From Variovorax sp. ZS18.2.2 (GTDB lineage Bacteria; Pseudomonadota; Gammaproteobacteria; Burkholderiales; Burkholderiaceae_C): a DNA stretch of 64,000 nucleotides. The translations under genes were made by a program, and so were the position numbers. The stretch spans positions 496,001 to 560,000 of the forward strand of contig NZ_JANLNM010000002.1 of NCBI RefSeq assembly GCF_024701975.1, written 5' to 3'. The notes under the pieces are model-generated. The model did not search any database, had not been told where the DNA came from, and saw nothing but the letters and a program-made list of their open reading frames with translations. Positions within the stretch are counted from its first letter, which is position 1. Each line of letters starts with the position of its first letter. Positions 49,892 through 58,218 of this stretch are shown here, piece by piece.

Positions 49892-50662
49892 ATGAGCGAC
49901 GTCATCCTCGAAACACGCCAGCTCACCAAGGAATTCAAGGGGTTCACCGCGGTCAGCAAGGTCAACCTCTCGGTGGTGCGCGGCTCGATCCACGCGCTCA
50001 TCGGCCCCAATGGCGCCGGCAAGACCACTTGCTTCAACCTGCTCACGAAATTCCTCGAGCCGACCACGGGCACGATCCTGTTCAACGGGCAGGACATCAC
50101 CGGCGAGCGCCCCGCGCAGATCGCGCGGCGCGGCATCATCCGCTCGTTCCAGATCTCGGCCGTGTTCCCGCACCTGACGCTGCTGGAAAACGTGCGCCTC
50201 GGGCTGCAGCGGCGCCTGGGCACCTCGTACCACTTCTGGAAAAGCGAGAAGTCGCTCAAGCCACTGGATGCCAGAGCCCGCGAGCTGCTGGCTGAAGTCG
50301 GCCTGGAAGAACTCGCCGACGAGCAGACGGTGAACCTGCCCTACGGCCGCAAGCGCGCGCTCGAGATCGCCACCACGCTGGCGATGGAGCCCGAACTGAT
50401 GCTGCTGGACGAACCCACGCAGGGCATGGGCCATGAAGACGTGCACCGGGTGGCCGAACTCATCAAGCGCGTGTCGGCCGGACGCACCATCCTGATGGTC
50501 GAACACAACATGAGCGTGGTCTCCACCATCGCCGACACCATCACCGTGCTGCAGCGCGGCGCCGTGCTGGCCGAAGGGCCCTACGCCGAAGTCTCGAAGA
50601 ACCCGCAGGTCATGGAGGCCTACATGGGCACCACTGACGGCGAAATGCAGGGCGCGCACTGA
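49892..50662 (+). CDS. livG: Branched-chain amino-acid-type ABC transporter ATP-binding protein LivG
   Basis: A 256-residue ATPase. Walker A is GPNGAGKTT, Walker B is LMLLDEPTQGMG, and the switch His is in MVEHNMSVV. The signature position reads LPYGRKRALEIATTLA, a known LivG variant of LSGG. It would work with LivF on the LivH-LivM pore. It is the first gene of a six-gene liv operon and overlaps livF by one base (TGATG). Confidence 0.93.
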   Translation: MSDVILETRQLTKEFKGFTAVSKVNLSVVRGSIHALIGPNGAGKTTCFNLLTKFLEPTTGTILFNGQDITGERPAQIARRGIIRSFQISAVFPHLTLLENVRLGLQRRLGTSYHFWKSEKSLKPLDARARELLAEVGLEELADEQTVNLPYGRKRALEIATTLAMEPELMLLDEPTQGMGHEDVHRVAELIKRVSAGRTILMVEHNMSVVSTIADTITVLQRGAVLAEGPYAEVSKNPQVMEAYMGTTDGEMQGAH

Positions 50663-51369
50663 TGACCGCCGCACTCGAAATCAAGGGCCTCCAGGCCTGG
50701 TACGGCGAGTCGCACGTGCTGCATGGCGTGGACATGGTCGTGCAGCCCGGCGAAGTCGTCACGCTGCTGGGCCGCAACGGCGCAGGCCGCACCACCACCT
50801 TGCGCGCGATCATGGGTTTGACCGGCGCCCGCAAGGGCAGCATCGAAGTCAACGGCAAAGAGACCATTGCGATGCCGACGCACCGCATCGCGCACCTCGG
50901 CATCGGCTACTGCCCCGAGGAACGCGGCATCTTCGCGAGCCTGTCGTGCGAAGAGAACCTGATGCTGCCCCCCGAACTCAAGGGCGCCGGGCCGGGCATG
51001 TCGGTCGAAGAGATCTATGCGATGTTCCCCAACCTGGCCGAGCGCCGCCACAGCCAGGGCACGCGCCTTTCGGGCGGCGAGCAGCAGATGCTGGCCGTCG
51101 CGCGCATCCTGCGCACGGGCGCCAAGCTGCTCCTGCTTGACGAGATTTCCGAAGGTCTCGCACCGGTCATCGTGCAGGCGCTGGCCCGCATGATCACCAT
51201 GCTGCGCGCCAAGGGCTACACCATCGTGATGGTCGAGCAGAACTTCCGCTTCGCCGCGCCGCTGGCCGACCGCTTCTACGTGATGGAGCACGGCCGCATC
51301 GTGGAGAAGTTCGGCGCGGCCGAGCTCGAAGCCAAGATGCCTGTGCTCACCGAGTTGCTCGGCGTCTAG
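50662..51369 (+). CDS. livF: Branched-chain amino-acid-type ABC transporter ATP-binding protein LivF
   Basis: A 235-residue ATPase with signature LSGGEQQMLAVARIL, Walker B LLLLDEISEGLAP and switch His region MVEQNFRFA (Gln in place of His, as is usual in LivF). The Walker A motif reads GRNGAGRTT: residue 43 is Arg (codon CGC) where Lys is nearly universal. Since LivG keeps a normal Walker A, ATP may be hydrolysed mainly at one site of the heterodimer, or Arg may suffice. It is coupled to livG. Confidence 0.92.
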   Translation: MTAALEIKGLQAWYGESHVLHGVDMVVQPGEVVTLLGRNGAGRTTTLRAIMGLTGARKGSIEVNGKETIAMPTHRIAHLGIGYCPEERGIFASLSCEENLMLPPELKGAGPGMSVEEIYAMFPNLAERRHSQGTRLSGGEQQMLAVARILRTGAKLLLLDEISEGLAPVIVQALARMITMLRAKGYTIVMVEQNFRFAAPLADRFYVMEHGRIVEKFGAAELEAKMPVLTELLGV

Positions 51370-51403
51370 GTTCATTCACCCGTTGCTTCTGCTGGAGACA
51401 AAC

Positions 51404-52603
51404 ATGAAAAACAGGCTCACCGCATTCGCCCTGGCTTTCAGCGCACTGGCGCTGGCCACGGCCGCCCAGGCGCAGGCCCAGGACAAGATCAGGATCGGCT
51501 TCGTCACCGACATGTCGAGCCTGTATGCCGACCTCGAAGGCAAGAACGGCGCGCTGGCGATCCAGATGGCGATCGACGACTTCGGCGGCAAGGCGGCCGG
51601 CAAGCCGGTCGAGCTGCTGACGGTGGACCACCAGAACAAGCCCGACATCGCCGCCTCCAAGGCGCGCGAGTGGATCGACACGCAGGGCCTGACGATGCTG
51701 TTCGGCGGCACCAACTCCGGCGTCGGCCTGGCGCTGGCCAAGGTGGCGGCCGAAAAGAAGCGGGTGTACTTCAACAACGGCGCCGCATCGTCGGTGCTGA
51801 CCAACGAACAGTGCTCGCCCTACACCGTGCATTACGCCTACGACACCGTGGCGCTGGCCAAGGGCACCGGTGCGGCCGTGGTCGACGGCGGTGGCAAGAC
51901 CTGGTTCTTCCTGACTGCCGACTACGCCTTCGGCCATGCGCTGGAAGCCGACACCTCCACCGTCGTCAAGGCCAAGGGCGGCACGATCGTCGGCGCGGTG
52001 CGCCACCCGCTCAACGCGTCCGACTTCTCGTCGTTCCTGCTGCAGGCGCAGAACTCCAAGGCCCAGATCCTCGGCCTGGCCAATGCGGGCGGCGACACCG
52101 TCAACAGCATCAAGGCCGCCAAGGAATTCGGCATCGGCAAGACCATGAAGCTGGCCGGCCTGCTGATCTTCCTGAGCGACGTGCACAGCCTGGGCCTGAA
52201 GAACACCGAAGGCCTGCAGTTCACCACCAGCTGGTACTGGGACCTGAACGACGACACGCGCAAGTTCGCCAAGCGCTTCTTCGACAAGGCCAAGCGCATG
52301 CCCACCGAGATCCAGGCTGCCGACTATTCGGCCACCATGACCTACCTCAAGGCCGTGGATGCCGCGAAGTCGGACGATGCCGACAAGGTCATGGCAGAGC
52401 TCAAGAAGATGAAGCTCCACGACTTCTTCGGTTCGGGCCAGATCCGCGCGGACGGTCGCTACGTGCACGACATGTACCTCATGCAGGTCAAGTCGCCCGC
52501 CGAATCGAAGACCCCGTGGGACTACTACAAGCTCGTGAAGAAGCTGCCCGGCGACACGGTGTTCACCACCAAGGCCGAGTCCAAGTGCGCCCTCTGGAAA
52601 TAA
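51404..52603 (+). CDS. Branched-chain amino-acid-type ABC substrate-binding protein, copy 1
   Basis: A 399-residue periplasmic binding protein with signal MKNRLTAFALAFSALALATAAQAQA. The mature part begins KIRIGFVTDMSSLYADLEGKNGA. It is a tandem paralogue of the next gene: the two align end to end with nearly equal length and share a 72-bp tract of identical bases (51642-51713 here). CTGGAG precedes the ATG at 51404. The ligand may be an amino acid, an amide or an aromatic acid; the family is broad. Confidence 0.92.
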   Translation: MKNRLTAFALAFSALALATAAQAQAQDKIRIGFVTDMSSLYADLEGKNGALAIQMAIDDFGGKAAGKPVELLTVDHQNKPDIAASKAREWIDTQGLTMLFGGTNSGVGLALAKVAAEKKRVYFNNGAASSVLTNEQCSPYTVHYAYDTVALAKGTGAAVVDGGGKTWFFLTADYAFGHALEADTSTVVKAKGGTIVGAVRHPLNASDFSSFLLQAQNSKAQILGLANAGGDTVNSIKAAKEFGIGKTMKLAGLLIFLSDVHSLGLKNTEGLQFTTSWYWDLNDDTRKFAKRFFDKAKRMPTEIQAADYSATMTYLKAVDAAKSDDADKVMAELKKMKLHDFFGSGQIRADGRYVHDMYLMQVKSPAESKTPWDYYKLVKKLPGDTVFTTKAESKCALWK

Positions 52604-52631
52604 CCCACCGATACCCCTCTCAGGACCTCCC

Positions 52632-53825
52632 ATGAAAAAAGCATTCGCCTTCACCGCCGTTTTCGCTGCTGCAGCACTGGCCGCCGGCGCCGCCCAGGCC
52701 CAGGACAAGGTCAAGATCGGTTTCATCACCGACATGTCGAGCCTCTACGCGGACGTGGAGGGCAAGAACGGCGCCCTCGCGATCCAGATGGCCATCGACG
52801 ACTTCGGCGGCAAGGTCAACGGCATGCCTATCGAGCTCCTGTCGGCCGACCACCAGAACAAGGCCGACATCGCCGCCTCCAAGGCGCGCGAGTGGATCGA
52901 CACGCAGGGCCTGACGATGCTGTTCGGCGGCACCAGCTCGGGCACCGCCCTGGCCATGGCCAAGGTGGCGCAGGAGAAGAAGCGCGTCTTCATCGTCAAC
53001 GGCGCGGGCAGCTCGGCGCTCACCAACGACCAGTGCACTCCCTACACCGTGCACTACGCCTACGACACCGTGGCGCTGGCCAAGGGCACCGGCGGCGCGG
53101 TGATCGCGCGCGGCGACAAGAGCTGGTATTTCCTGACGGCTGACTACGCCTTCGGCCAGGCCCTCGAAGCCGACGCCACCAAGGTGGTGAAGGAGAAGGG
53201 CGGCACCGTGCTCGGGAGCGTGAAGCACCCGCTCAACACGTCGGACTTCTCTTCGTTCCTGCTGCAGGCGCAGAACTCCAAGGCACAGGTGCTCGCGCTC
53301 GCCAATGCCGGCGGCGACACCATCAACTCGATCAAGGCGGCCAAGGAATTCGGCATCACCAAGTCGATGAAGATGGTGGGCCTCCTGGTGTTCGTGACCG
53401 ACGTGCACAGCCTGGGCCTGAAGAACACCGAGGGCCTGCTGCTCACCACCAGCTGGGACTGGAACCTGGACGACAAGACGCGCGCCTTCGGCAAGCGCTT
53501 CTTCGAGAAGACCAAGCGCATGCCCACCGACATCCAGGCCGCCGACTACTCGGCCACCATGACCTACCTGAAGGCCGTGCAGGCCGCCAAGACGGTCGAT
53601 GCCGACAAGGTGATGGAGACCATCAAGGCCACGCCCATCGACGACTTCTACGCCAAGGGCACCGTGCGCGCCGACGGCCGCTTCGTGCACGACATGTACC
53701 TGGTGCAGGTCAAGTCGCCGGCCGAATCGAAGCAGCCGTGGGACTACTACAAGGTGATCCAGAAGCTCAAGGGCGAAGAGGTCTTCACGACCAAGGCCGA
53801 GAGCAAGTGCGCCCTCTGGAAGTGA
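52632..53825 (+). CDS. Branched-chain amino-acid-type ABC substrate-binding protein, copy 2
   Basis: A 397-residue paralogue of the preceding gene, with signal MKKAFAFTAVFAAAALAAGAAQA. It differs from copy 1 in the first pocket loops (for example STSSGTALAM-type against NSGVGLAL) and agrees in most of the rest, roughly three residues in four by eye. Two receptors feeding one pore would widen the substrate range. It is 28 bp after copy 1 and followed by a strong hairpin before livH. Confidence 0.92.
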   Translation: MKKAFAFTAVFAAAALAAGAAQAQDKVKIGFITDMSSLYADVEGKNGALAIQMAIDDFGGKVNGMPIELLSADHQNKADIAASKAREWIDTQGLTMLFGGTSSGTALAMAKVAQEKKRVFIVNGAGSSALTNDQCTPYTVHYAYDTVALAKGTGGAVIARGDKSWYFLTADYAFGQALEADATKVVKEKGGTVLGSVKHPLNTSDFSSFLLQAQNSKAQVLALANAGGDTINSIKAAKEFGITKSMKMVGLLVFVTDVHSLGLKNTEGLLLTTSWDWNLDDKTRAFGKRFFEKTKRMPTDIQAADYSATMTYLKAVQAAKTVDADKVMETIKATPIDDFYAKGTVRADGRFVHDMYLVQVKSPAESKQPWDYYKVIQKLKGEEVFTTKAESKCALWK

Positions 53826-53833
53826 TCTCCCGC

Positions 53834-53852
53834 GGGCGCCGCCGCGGCGCCC
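53834..53852 (+). promoter_or_regulatory. Intercistronic hairpin between the binding-protein gene and livH
   Basis: GGGCGCC-GCCGC-GGCGCCC is a 7-bp all-GC stem with a 5-base loop and no T-run. In similar operons such hairpins protect the upstream message end, so that binding protein is made in excess over permease. Confidence 0.5.
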
Positions 53853-53870
53853 GGGTTCGTTGAAACGCTT

Positions 53871-54746
53871 ATGAACATTTCCCTTCCTGCCTTGTTGAGC
53901 CAGCTCCTCCTGGGGCTGGTCAACGGCTCGTTCTACGCCATCCTGAGCCTCGGGCTGGCGGTGATCTTCGGTTTGCTCAACGTCATCAACTTCGCGCACG
54001 GCGCGCTGTTCATGCTGGGGGCCGTCCTGACCTGGATGGCCATGGAGTATTTCGGCATCAACTACTGGGTGATGCTGGTCGCGGCGCCTATCGTCATCGG
54101 TCTGTTCGGCGTGGTGATCGAACGGCTCTTGCTGCGCTGGATCTACAAGCTTGACCACCTCTACGGTTTGCTTCTCACGCTCGGCCTCACGTTGCTGATC
54201 GAGGGCGTGTTCCGCTCGGTCTACGGCGTCTCGGGCCTGCCCTACGACGCGCCCGATGCGCTCTCCAGCGCCACCGACCTCGGCTTCATGGTGTTGCCCA
54301 ACTACCGCGCCTGGGTGGTCGTCGCCTCGCTGGTGATCTGCTTTGCCACCTGGTACGTGATCGAGAAGACGCGCCTGGGTGCGTACCTGCGCGCCGGCAC
54401 CGAGAACCCGCGCCTGGTGGAGGCCTTCGGCGTCAACGTGCCGCTGATGATCACGCTGACCTACGCCTTCGGCTGCGCGCTCGCGGCCTTCGCGGGCGTG
54501 CTGGCTGCGCCGGTGATGCAGGTGTCGCCGTTGATGGGGCAGAACCTCATCATCGTGGTGTTCGCCGTGGTCGTGATCGGTGGCATGGGCTCGATCATGG
54601 GCGCGATCCTCACGGGCCTGGGGCTCGGGGTGATCGAGGGCCTCACCAAGGTTTTCTACCCGGAGGCTTCCTCCACTGTCGTTTTCGTGATCATGGTCAT
54701 CGTGCTTTTGATTCGCCCCGCCGGCCTGTTCGGCAAAGAGAAATAA
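53871..54746 (+). CDS. livH: Branched-chain amino-acid-type ABC transporter permease LivH
   Basis: A 291-residue inner-membrane permease with about eight helices. It begins LVNGSFYAILSLGLAVIFGLLNVINFAHG, the LivH hallmark, and carries the ATPase-contact loop around AGTENPRLVEAFGVNV. It pairs with LivM, encoded 10 bp downstream. Confidence 0.95.
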   Translation: MNISLPALLSQLLLGLVNGSFYAILSLGLAVIFGLLNVINFAHGALFMLGAVLTWMAMEYFGINYWVMLVAAPIVIGLFGVVIERLLLRWIYKLDHLYGLLLTLGLTLLIEGVFRSVYGVSGLPYDAPDALSSATDLGFMVLPNYRAWVVVASLVICFATWYVIEKTRLGAYLRAGTENPRLVEAFGVNVPLMITLTYAFGCALAAFAGVLAAPVMQVSPLMGQNLIIVVFAVVVIGGMGSIMGAILTGLGLGVIEGLTKVFYPEASSTVVFVIMVIVLLIRPAGLFGKEK

Positions 54747-54756
54747 GGCGGACGGC

Positions 54757-55755
54757 ATGAACATGAAAAAGATATCCACCGTCGTCTACGCGCTGCTGCT
54801 GGTTGCGCTGGTGCTCGCGCCGTTCTTCGGCGCCTACCCGGTGTTCGTGATGAAGCTCATGTGCTTCGCGCTGTTCGCTGCGGCCTTCAATCTGCTGCTG
54901 GGCTTCACCGGCCTGCTGTCCTTCGGCCATGCGGCCTTCCTGGGCGGCTCCGCGTACGTGGCAGGCCATGCGATGAAGGTCTGGGGCCTCACGCCCGAAC
55001 TGGGCCTGATTGCAGGCACCCTGAGCGGCGCCTTCCTCGGCTGGATCTTCGGCATCGTGGCCATCCGCCGCCAGGGCATCTACTTCGCGATGATCACGCT
55101 CGCACTCGCGCAGATGATGTTCTTCGTCGCGCTGCAGGCCCGGTTCACCGGCGGCGAAGACGGCCTGCAGGGCGTGCCGCGCGGCAAGCTCTTCGGCGTC
55201 ATCGACCTGTCGAACGACCTCACGATGTACTACGTCGCGCTGGTGGTCGTGGTGGCCGCGTTCCTCTTGATCGTGCGCACCATCCACTCGCCGTTCGGGC
55301 AGGTGTTGAAGGGCATCAAGGAGAACGAGCCGCGTGCGCTCTCGCTGGGCTACGACGTGAGCCGCTTCAAGCTGCTGGCCTTCGTGATCTCGGCGGCGCT
55401 TTCGGGCCTGGCCGGCTCGCTCAAGACGCTGGTGCTGGGTTTCGCCACGCTGTCGGACGTGCACTGGACCGCCTCGGGCCAGGTCATCCTGATGACGCTG
55501 GTGGGTGGCCTGGGCACGCTCTCGGGTCCGCTGGTCGGCTCTGCGGTGGTGGTGCTGCTGGAGAACAAGATCGGCGAACTCGGCAACTTCCTCGCGCGCA
55601 TCACGACCATCGACTGGTTCAACACGCTGGGCGAGTCGGTGACCATGGTCACGGGCCTCATCTTCGTGATCTGCGTGCTCGCGTTCCGTAAAGGGATCAT
55701 GGGCGAGATCATTGCGTTCATCGACCGGCGACGCGCCAAGCAGGCAAAGGAATAA
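54757..55755 (+). CDS. livM: Branched-chain amino-acid-type ABC transporter permease LivM
   Basis: A 332-residue permease with about ten helices and the LivM core NLLLGFTGLLSFGHAAFLGGSAYVAG and IRRQGIYFAMITLALAQM. The ATPase-contact loop is KGIKENEPRALSLGYDVSRFK. It is the last gene of the operon, followed by a terminator. A ribosome site (AAGGCGG) precedes the ATG. Confidence 0.95.
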   Translation: MNMKKISTVVYALLLVALVLAPFFGAYPVFVMKLMCFALFAAAFNLLLGFTGLLSFGHAAFLGGSAYVAGHAMKVWGLTPELGLIAGTLSGAFLGWIFGIVAIRRQGIYFAMITLALAQMMFFVALQARFTGGEDGLQGVPRGKLFGVIDLSNDLTMYYVALVVVVAAFLLIVRTIHSPFGQVLKGIKENEPRALSLGYDVSRFKLLAFVISAALSGLAGSLKTLVLGFATLSDVHWTASGQVILMTLVGGLGTLSGPLVGSAVVVLLENKIGELGNFLARITTIDWFNTLGESVTMVTGLIFVICVLAFRKGIMGEIIAFIDRRRAKQAKE

Positions 55756-55760
55756 GCAAG

Positions 55761-55785
55761 AAAGGGAGCACAGGCTCCCTTTTTT
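55761..55785 (+). terminator. Intrinsic terminator after livM, bidirectional
   Basis: AAAGGGAGC and GCTCCCTTT form a 9-bp stem with a 4-base loop, extended by TTT. The A-run on the other side lets it also serve the converging WXXGXW gene. Confidence 0.92.
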
Positions 55786-55792
55786 GTTGGCG

Positions 55793-56257
55793 TCAGCAGT
55801 TGCCTTTTTTCGCCTGGCCGGGCGGGCAGAAATCGCGGCCATGGTCGCGGTCATGCCCGCGGTGGCCATGGCGGCGGTCATCGCGGTCGTGCCGCCGGTG
55901 GCCGTCGTCCCAGTCGCGGTTGCGGCGGGCTTCACGGCGGCGCCAGTCGCCTTCGGTCCAGCGCCAACCGCCACGGTCTTCGACCCAGCGGCCCGGCGCA
56001 TAGGCATAGCCCGACCGCGCGGGCCGCCAGCCGCCGCGTTGCCACGCATACGCGCGGCCGTCCCAGGCCCAGCGGCCCGGCACCCAGACATAGCCGCCGC
56101 GCGGTGGCGGTGGTGCCTCGTAACGTGGCGGCGGCGGCGCCACCATGACCAGCCCGGGAACGTTGATGTTCACCGAGACCTGTGCGTTCGCGCCAAGGGG
56201 CGTGGCCAGCAATGCCAAAGCGCTGGCCAGGCCGAGCGCGGCGAGTCGAATCTTCAT
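55793..56257 (-). CDS. WXXGXW/YXWGXW repeat-containing exported protein
   Basis: A 154-residue protein with a Sec signal (MKIRLAALGLASALALLATPLGANA). Two or three repeats follow, rich in Trp, Tyr and Gly: YVWVPGRWAWDGRAYAWQRGGW and YAYAPGRWVEDRGGWRW, spaced by Pro-rich sequence. The tail is Arg/His/Asp-rich (HGHRGHDRDHGRD) and ends FCPPGQAKKGNC. Such repeats are known from BcpO-like envelope proteins of betaproteobacteria; the function is unknown. The ATG at 56257 is chosen because it starts the signal peptide. Confidence 0.8.
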   Translation of the reverse strand: MKIRLAALGLASALALLATPLGANAQVSVNINVPGLVMVAPPPPRYEAPPPPRGGYVWVPGRWAWDGRAYAWQRGGWRPARSGYAYAPGRWVEDRGGWRWTEGDWRRREARRNRDWDDGHRRHDRDDRRHGHRGHDRDHGRDFCPPGQAKKGNC

Positions 56258-56340
56258 GGATCCTCCGTTTTTTCCAGATCGTGGGTATGCGAACTGCCAA
56301 CGCACGGAAGTCGTCGCCGGTTGTCAGGCTTTGCGCGCGA

Positions 56341-56500
56341 GTGTGCTGTCCCACAAATAGCTGCGCACGAAATCGCGCCTTTCACGCCAAGGCGGCGTTG
56401 CAAATCCTCGCGATACCTACGGGTATCGCTGCGGTTTGCGCCTTGCCCTGACGCGAAACGCATCGATTTCGTCTGCGCAGCTATTTGCGGGACAGCACAC
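56341..56500. mobile_element. 160-bp palindromic MITE-like element
   Basis: The element begins GTGTGCTGTCCC and ends GGGACAGCACAC, and the two halves are imperfect mirror images around 56420/56421, where GCGATACC-TACG-GGTATCGC closes it. Matching pairs along the arms include AATAGCTGCGCA with TGCGCAGCTATT and GAAATCG with CGATTTC. No reading frame of note is inside. The right end touches the stop codon of the DUF4399 gene. No clear target duplication is seen. It may be a non-autonomous element or a large REP-type palindrome. Confidence 0.8.
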
Positions 56501-57045
56501 TAGTTGGCCTTCGGAAGCACCGTGATCTCGATCTCCCGGCTGGTCACGTAGTACGGCACATGCTGGTGGTTGGCGAACAGCAGCCGCAGCTTGTGCTTGC
56601 CGGGCGGCAGGTCGAGCACCGCTTCGGTTTCGCCGTTGCCGTAGTGCTTGTAGTGCTGGTGCAGGTATTCGCCCGGCTTGTCGAAAGGAATCGGCGCCTT
56701 GATGTCCACCGGCAGTGGCATGTCGATCAGGATGTGGTGATGCCCGGTGTTCTTGATGTCGCCCGCGACCACGGGCGAAACCCCCATCCCCGAAGCCACG
56801 AACGCGACGCGAAACGGCGACCTCACCTGGTCTCCGTTCTTGATGTTCGTGAAGTACAGCAGTTTTTCTCCAGGCAGGAACGGCCGGGTGCGATCACTCG
56901 CGCTGATGTCGCTGATCACGGAGTCGGTGGCTTCCAGCGGCTTGAGCGCGACGTCGGGTGGCGCCGCAACGGCGAAGGTGGCGCTGATCGACAACAGCAG
57001 GGCACCGGCAACGACCAGCGTTTTCAGGGGGTGATGGATGTTCAT
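56500..57045 (-). CDS. DUF4399 domain-containing exported protein
   Basis: A 181-residue protein with a signal peptide (LKTLVVAGALLLSISATFAVAA). The DUF4399 domain fills the C-terminal half, with the His-rich NTGHHHILID and GEYLHQHYKHYGNGETEAVLDLPPGKHKLRLLFANHQHVP segments, which could bind metal. Function is not known. The last codon region abuts the 160-bp palindrome. The ATG at 57045 is chosen because it gives the signal at the N-terminus. Confidence 0.85.
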   Translation of the reverse strand: MNIHHPLKTLVVAGALLLSISATFAVAAPPDVALKPLEATDSVISDISASDRTRPFLPGEKLLYFTNIKNGDQVRSPFRVAFVASGMGVSPVVAGDIKNTGHHHILIDMPLPVDIKAPIPFDKPGEYLHQHYKHYGNGETEAVLDLPPGKHKLRLLFANHQHVPYYVTSREIEITVLPKAN

Positions 57046-57141
57046 GCCGGGACTTACGACGCAGCCCGTGAAACGGATGCATGCTGCCCCGTTTTTTCGA
57101 TGGGGGCACACGGTGGCCTGCGCACGCACCCCGAGCAGAAA

Positions 57142-58218
57142 CTACAGCCGCAGCGGCGCAGCGTAGCCCGTCATTTCCAGATAGCCCCGGCCCACGCGCT
57201 TTCCCTGCGCATCGAGCAGGTCGCTGAGGCCTTCCCAGTACACGCCGCCAGTCGAACCCCGGCTGTCCAGTTCCTGGTCGTCCAGCAGGGCGCGCACCTC
57301 GAAGTTGCCGGACGGCGTCTGCACACGCCACTGCGTCGGGTACTTCGCCTGCGTGCGCGGACTGTTCCACGCGTTGAGGCTCTCGAAACGCACCTCGTCG
57401 TTCTTGAAGACCCGCAGGACACCGTCGCGCGTGCGGAACGAGCCGCCACCCCACAAAGCGCTGCCGTCCTTTCGACGCAAATGAAAGGCGGTGAGCGCGC
57501 CACCGTCGTCAAGGTTCATGCCGATCCAGTCCCAGCCCACAGCCTCGGGGTGCATCAGCGCTTCGCTCCATTCGTGGTCGAGCCATGCGGTGCCAGCGAC
57601 CTCGAAGGACTGGCCCTTGAGCGTGAGCTTGCCCTGCGTCTTGAGCTGGGGCTCGCTGTAGTAGTAGCTCGCCTGTGCTTCGTCGGGCCCCTTGCGCGAG
57701 AGGCCGGCGTTGCCTTGCAGCAGCACCGGCTGTGTCGGCGTGAAGCGCAGGTCGAGCGCGAACTCTCCGGCCGGAATGCGCGCCGCATAGCTGCCGTCCT
57801 TGCGCACCAGCGACCAGTCGCGCAGCCGCACATCGGTGTCGGCTTCGCTGGCCGATGCGACGCCGAAGCCCGCGCGCGCGATGCGCTGGTCGTGCAGCAA
57901 CATGCGGCCTTCGAGGTCGGTAACGGCCGCATGCGCGAACACGAGGTTCTTCGCGGCGAAGGCCGAGCGCATGTTCTGGGTCGCGTCGATGCGGGAGCGG
58001 AAGAAGGTCACCTGGAAGCCGAACTCGCGCCCCGCCGCGCTCTTCGCGTGGCCGGTGATGTACCACCACTCGGTCTGCAGGTCGGGGTGGCTGCCGAAGT
58101 CGCGAGGGAACTGCAACGTGCGCAAAGGCAATGCCCAGCTCGCAGGCGCCGCGGCCAGGGCGGCGAGCAGCAGGCTGCGCCGCGAGAGGCCGAAAGGACC
58201 GAAGGACGAGAGTGGCAT
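57142..58218 (-). CDS. AttH/CrtC-like lipocalin-domain protein (carotenoid 1,2-hydratase family)
   Basis: A 358-residue exported protein. The N-terminus has SRRSLLLAALAAAPASWA, a twin-arginine-like or Sec signal. The family marks are HPDLQTEWWYITGHAKSA, AGTAWLDHEWSEALMHPEAVGWDWIGMNLDDGGALTAF and the late WRVQTPSGNFEVRALLDDQE. Such proteins are often part of an ABC export/lipoprotein system; an FtsX-like permease is encoded 4 kb further on. The start codon overlaps the stop of the cysteine synthase-family gene by one base, so they are coupled. Confidence 0.88.
   Translation of the reverse strand: MPLSSFGPFGLSRRSLLLAALAAAPASWALPLRTLQFPRDFGSHPDLQTEWWYITGHAKSAAGREFGFQVTFFRSRIDATQNMRSAFAAKNLVFAHAAVTDLEGRMLLHDQRIARAGFGVASASEADTDVRLRDWSLVRKDGSYAARIPAGEFALDLRFTPTQPVLLQGNAGLSRKGPDEAQASYYYSEPQLKTQGKLTLKGQSFEVAGTAWLDHEWSEALMHPEAVGWDWIGMNLDDGGALTAFHLRRKDGSALWGGGSFRTRDGVLRVFKNDEVRFESLNAWNSPRTQAKYPTQWRVQTPSGNFEVRALLDDQELDSRGSTGGVYWEGLSDLLDAQGKRVGRGYLEMTGYAAPLRL

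Noticed and set aside
56341..56500. Small reading frames within the 160-bp palindrome
   Set aside because: They follow from the symmetrical sequence and have no start signals or homology-like features.
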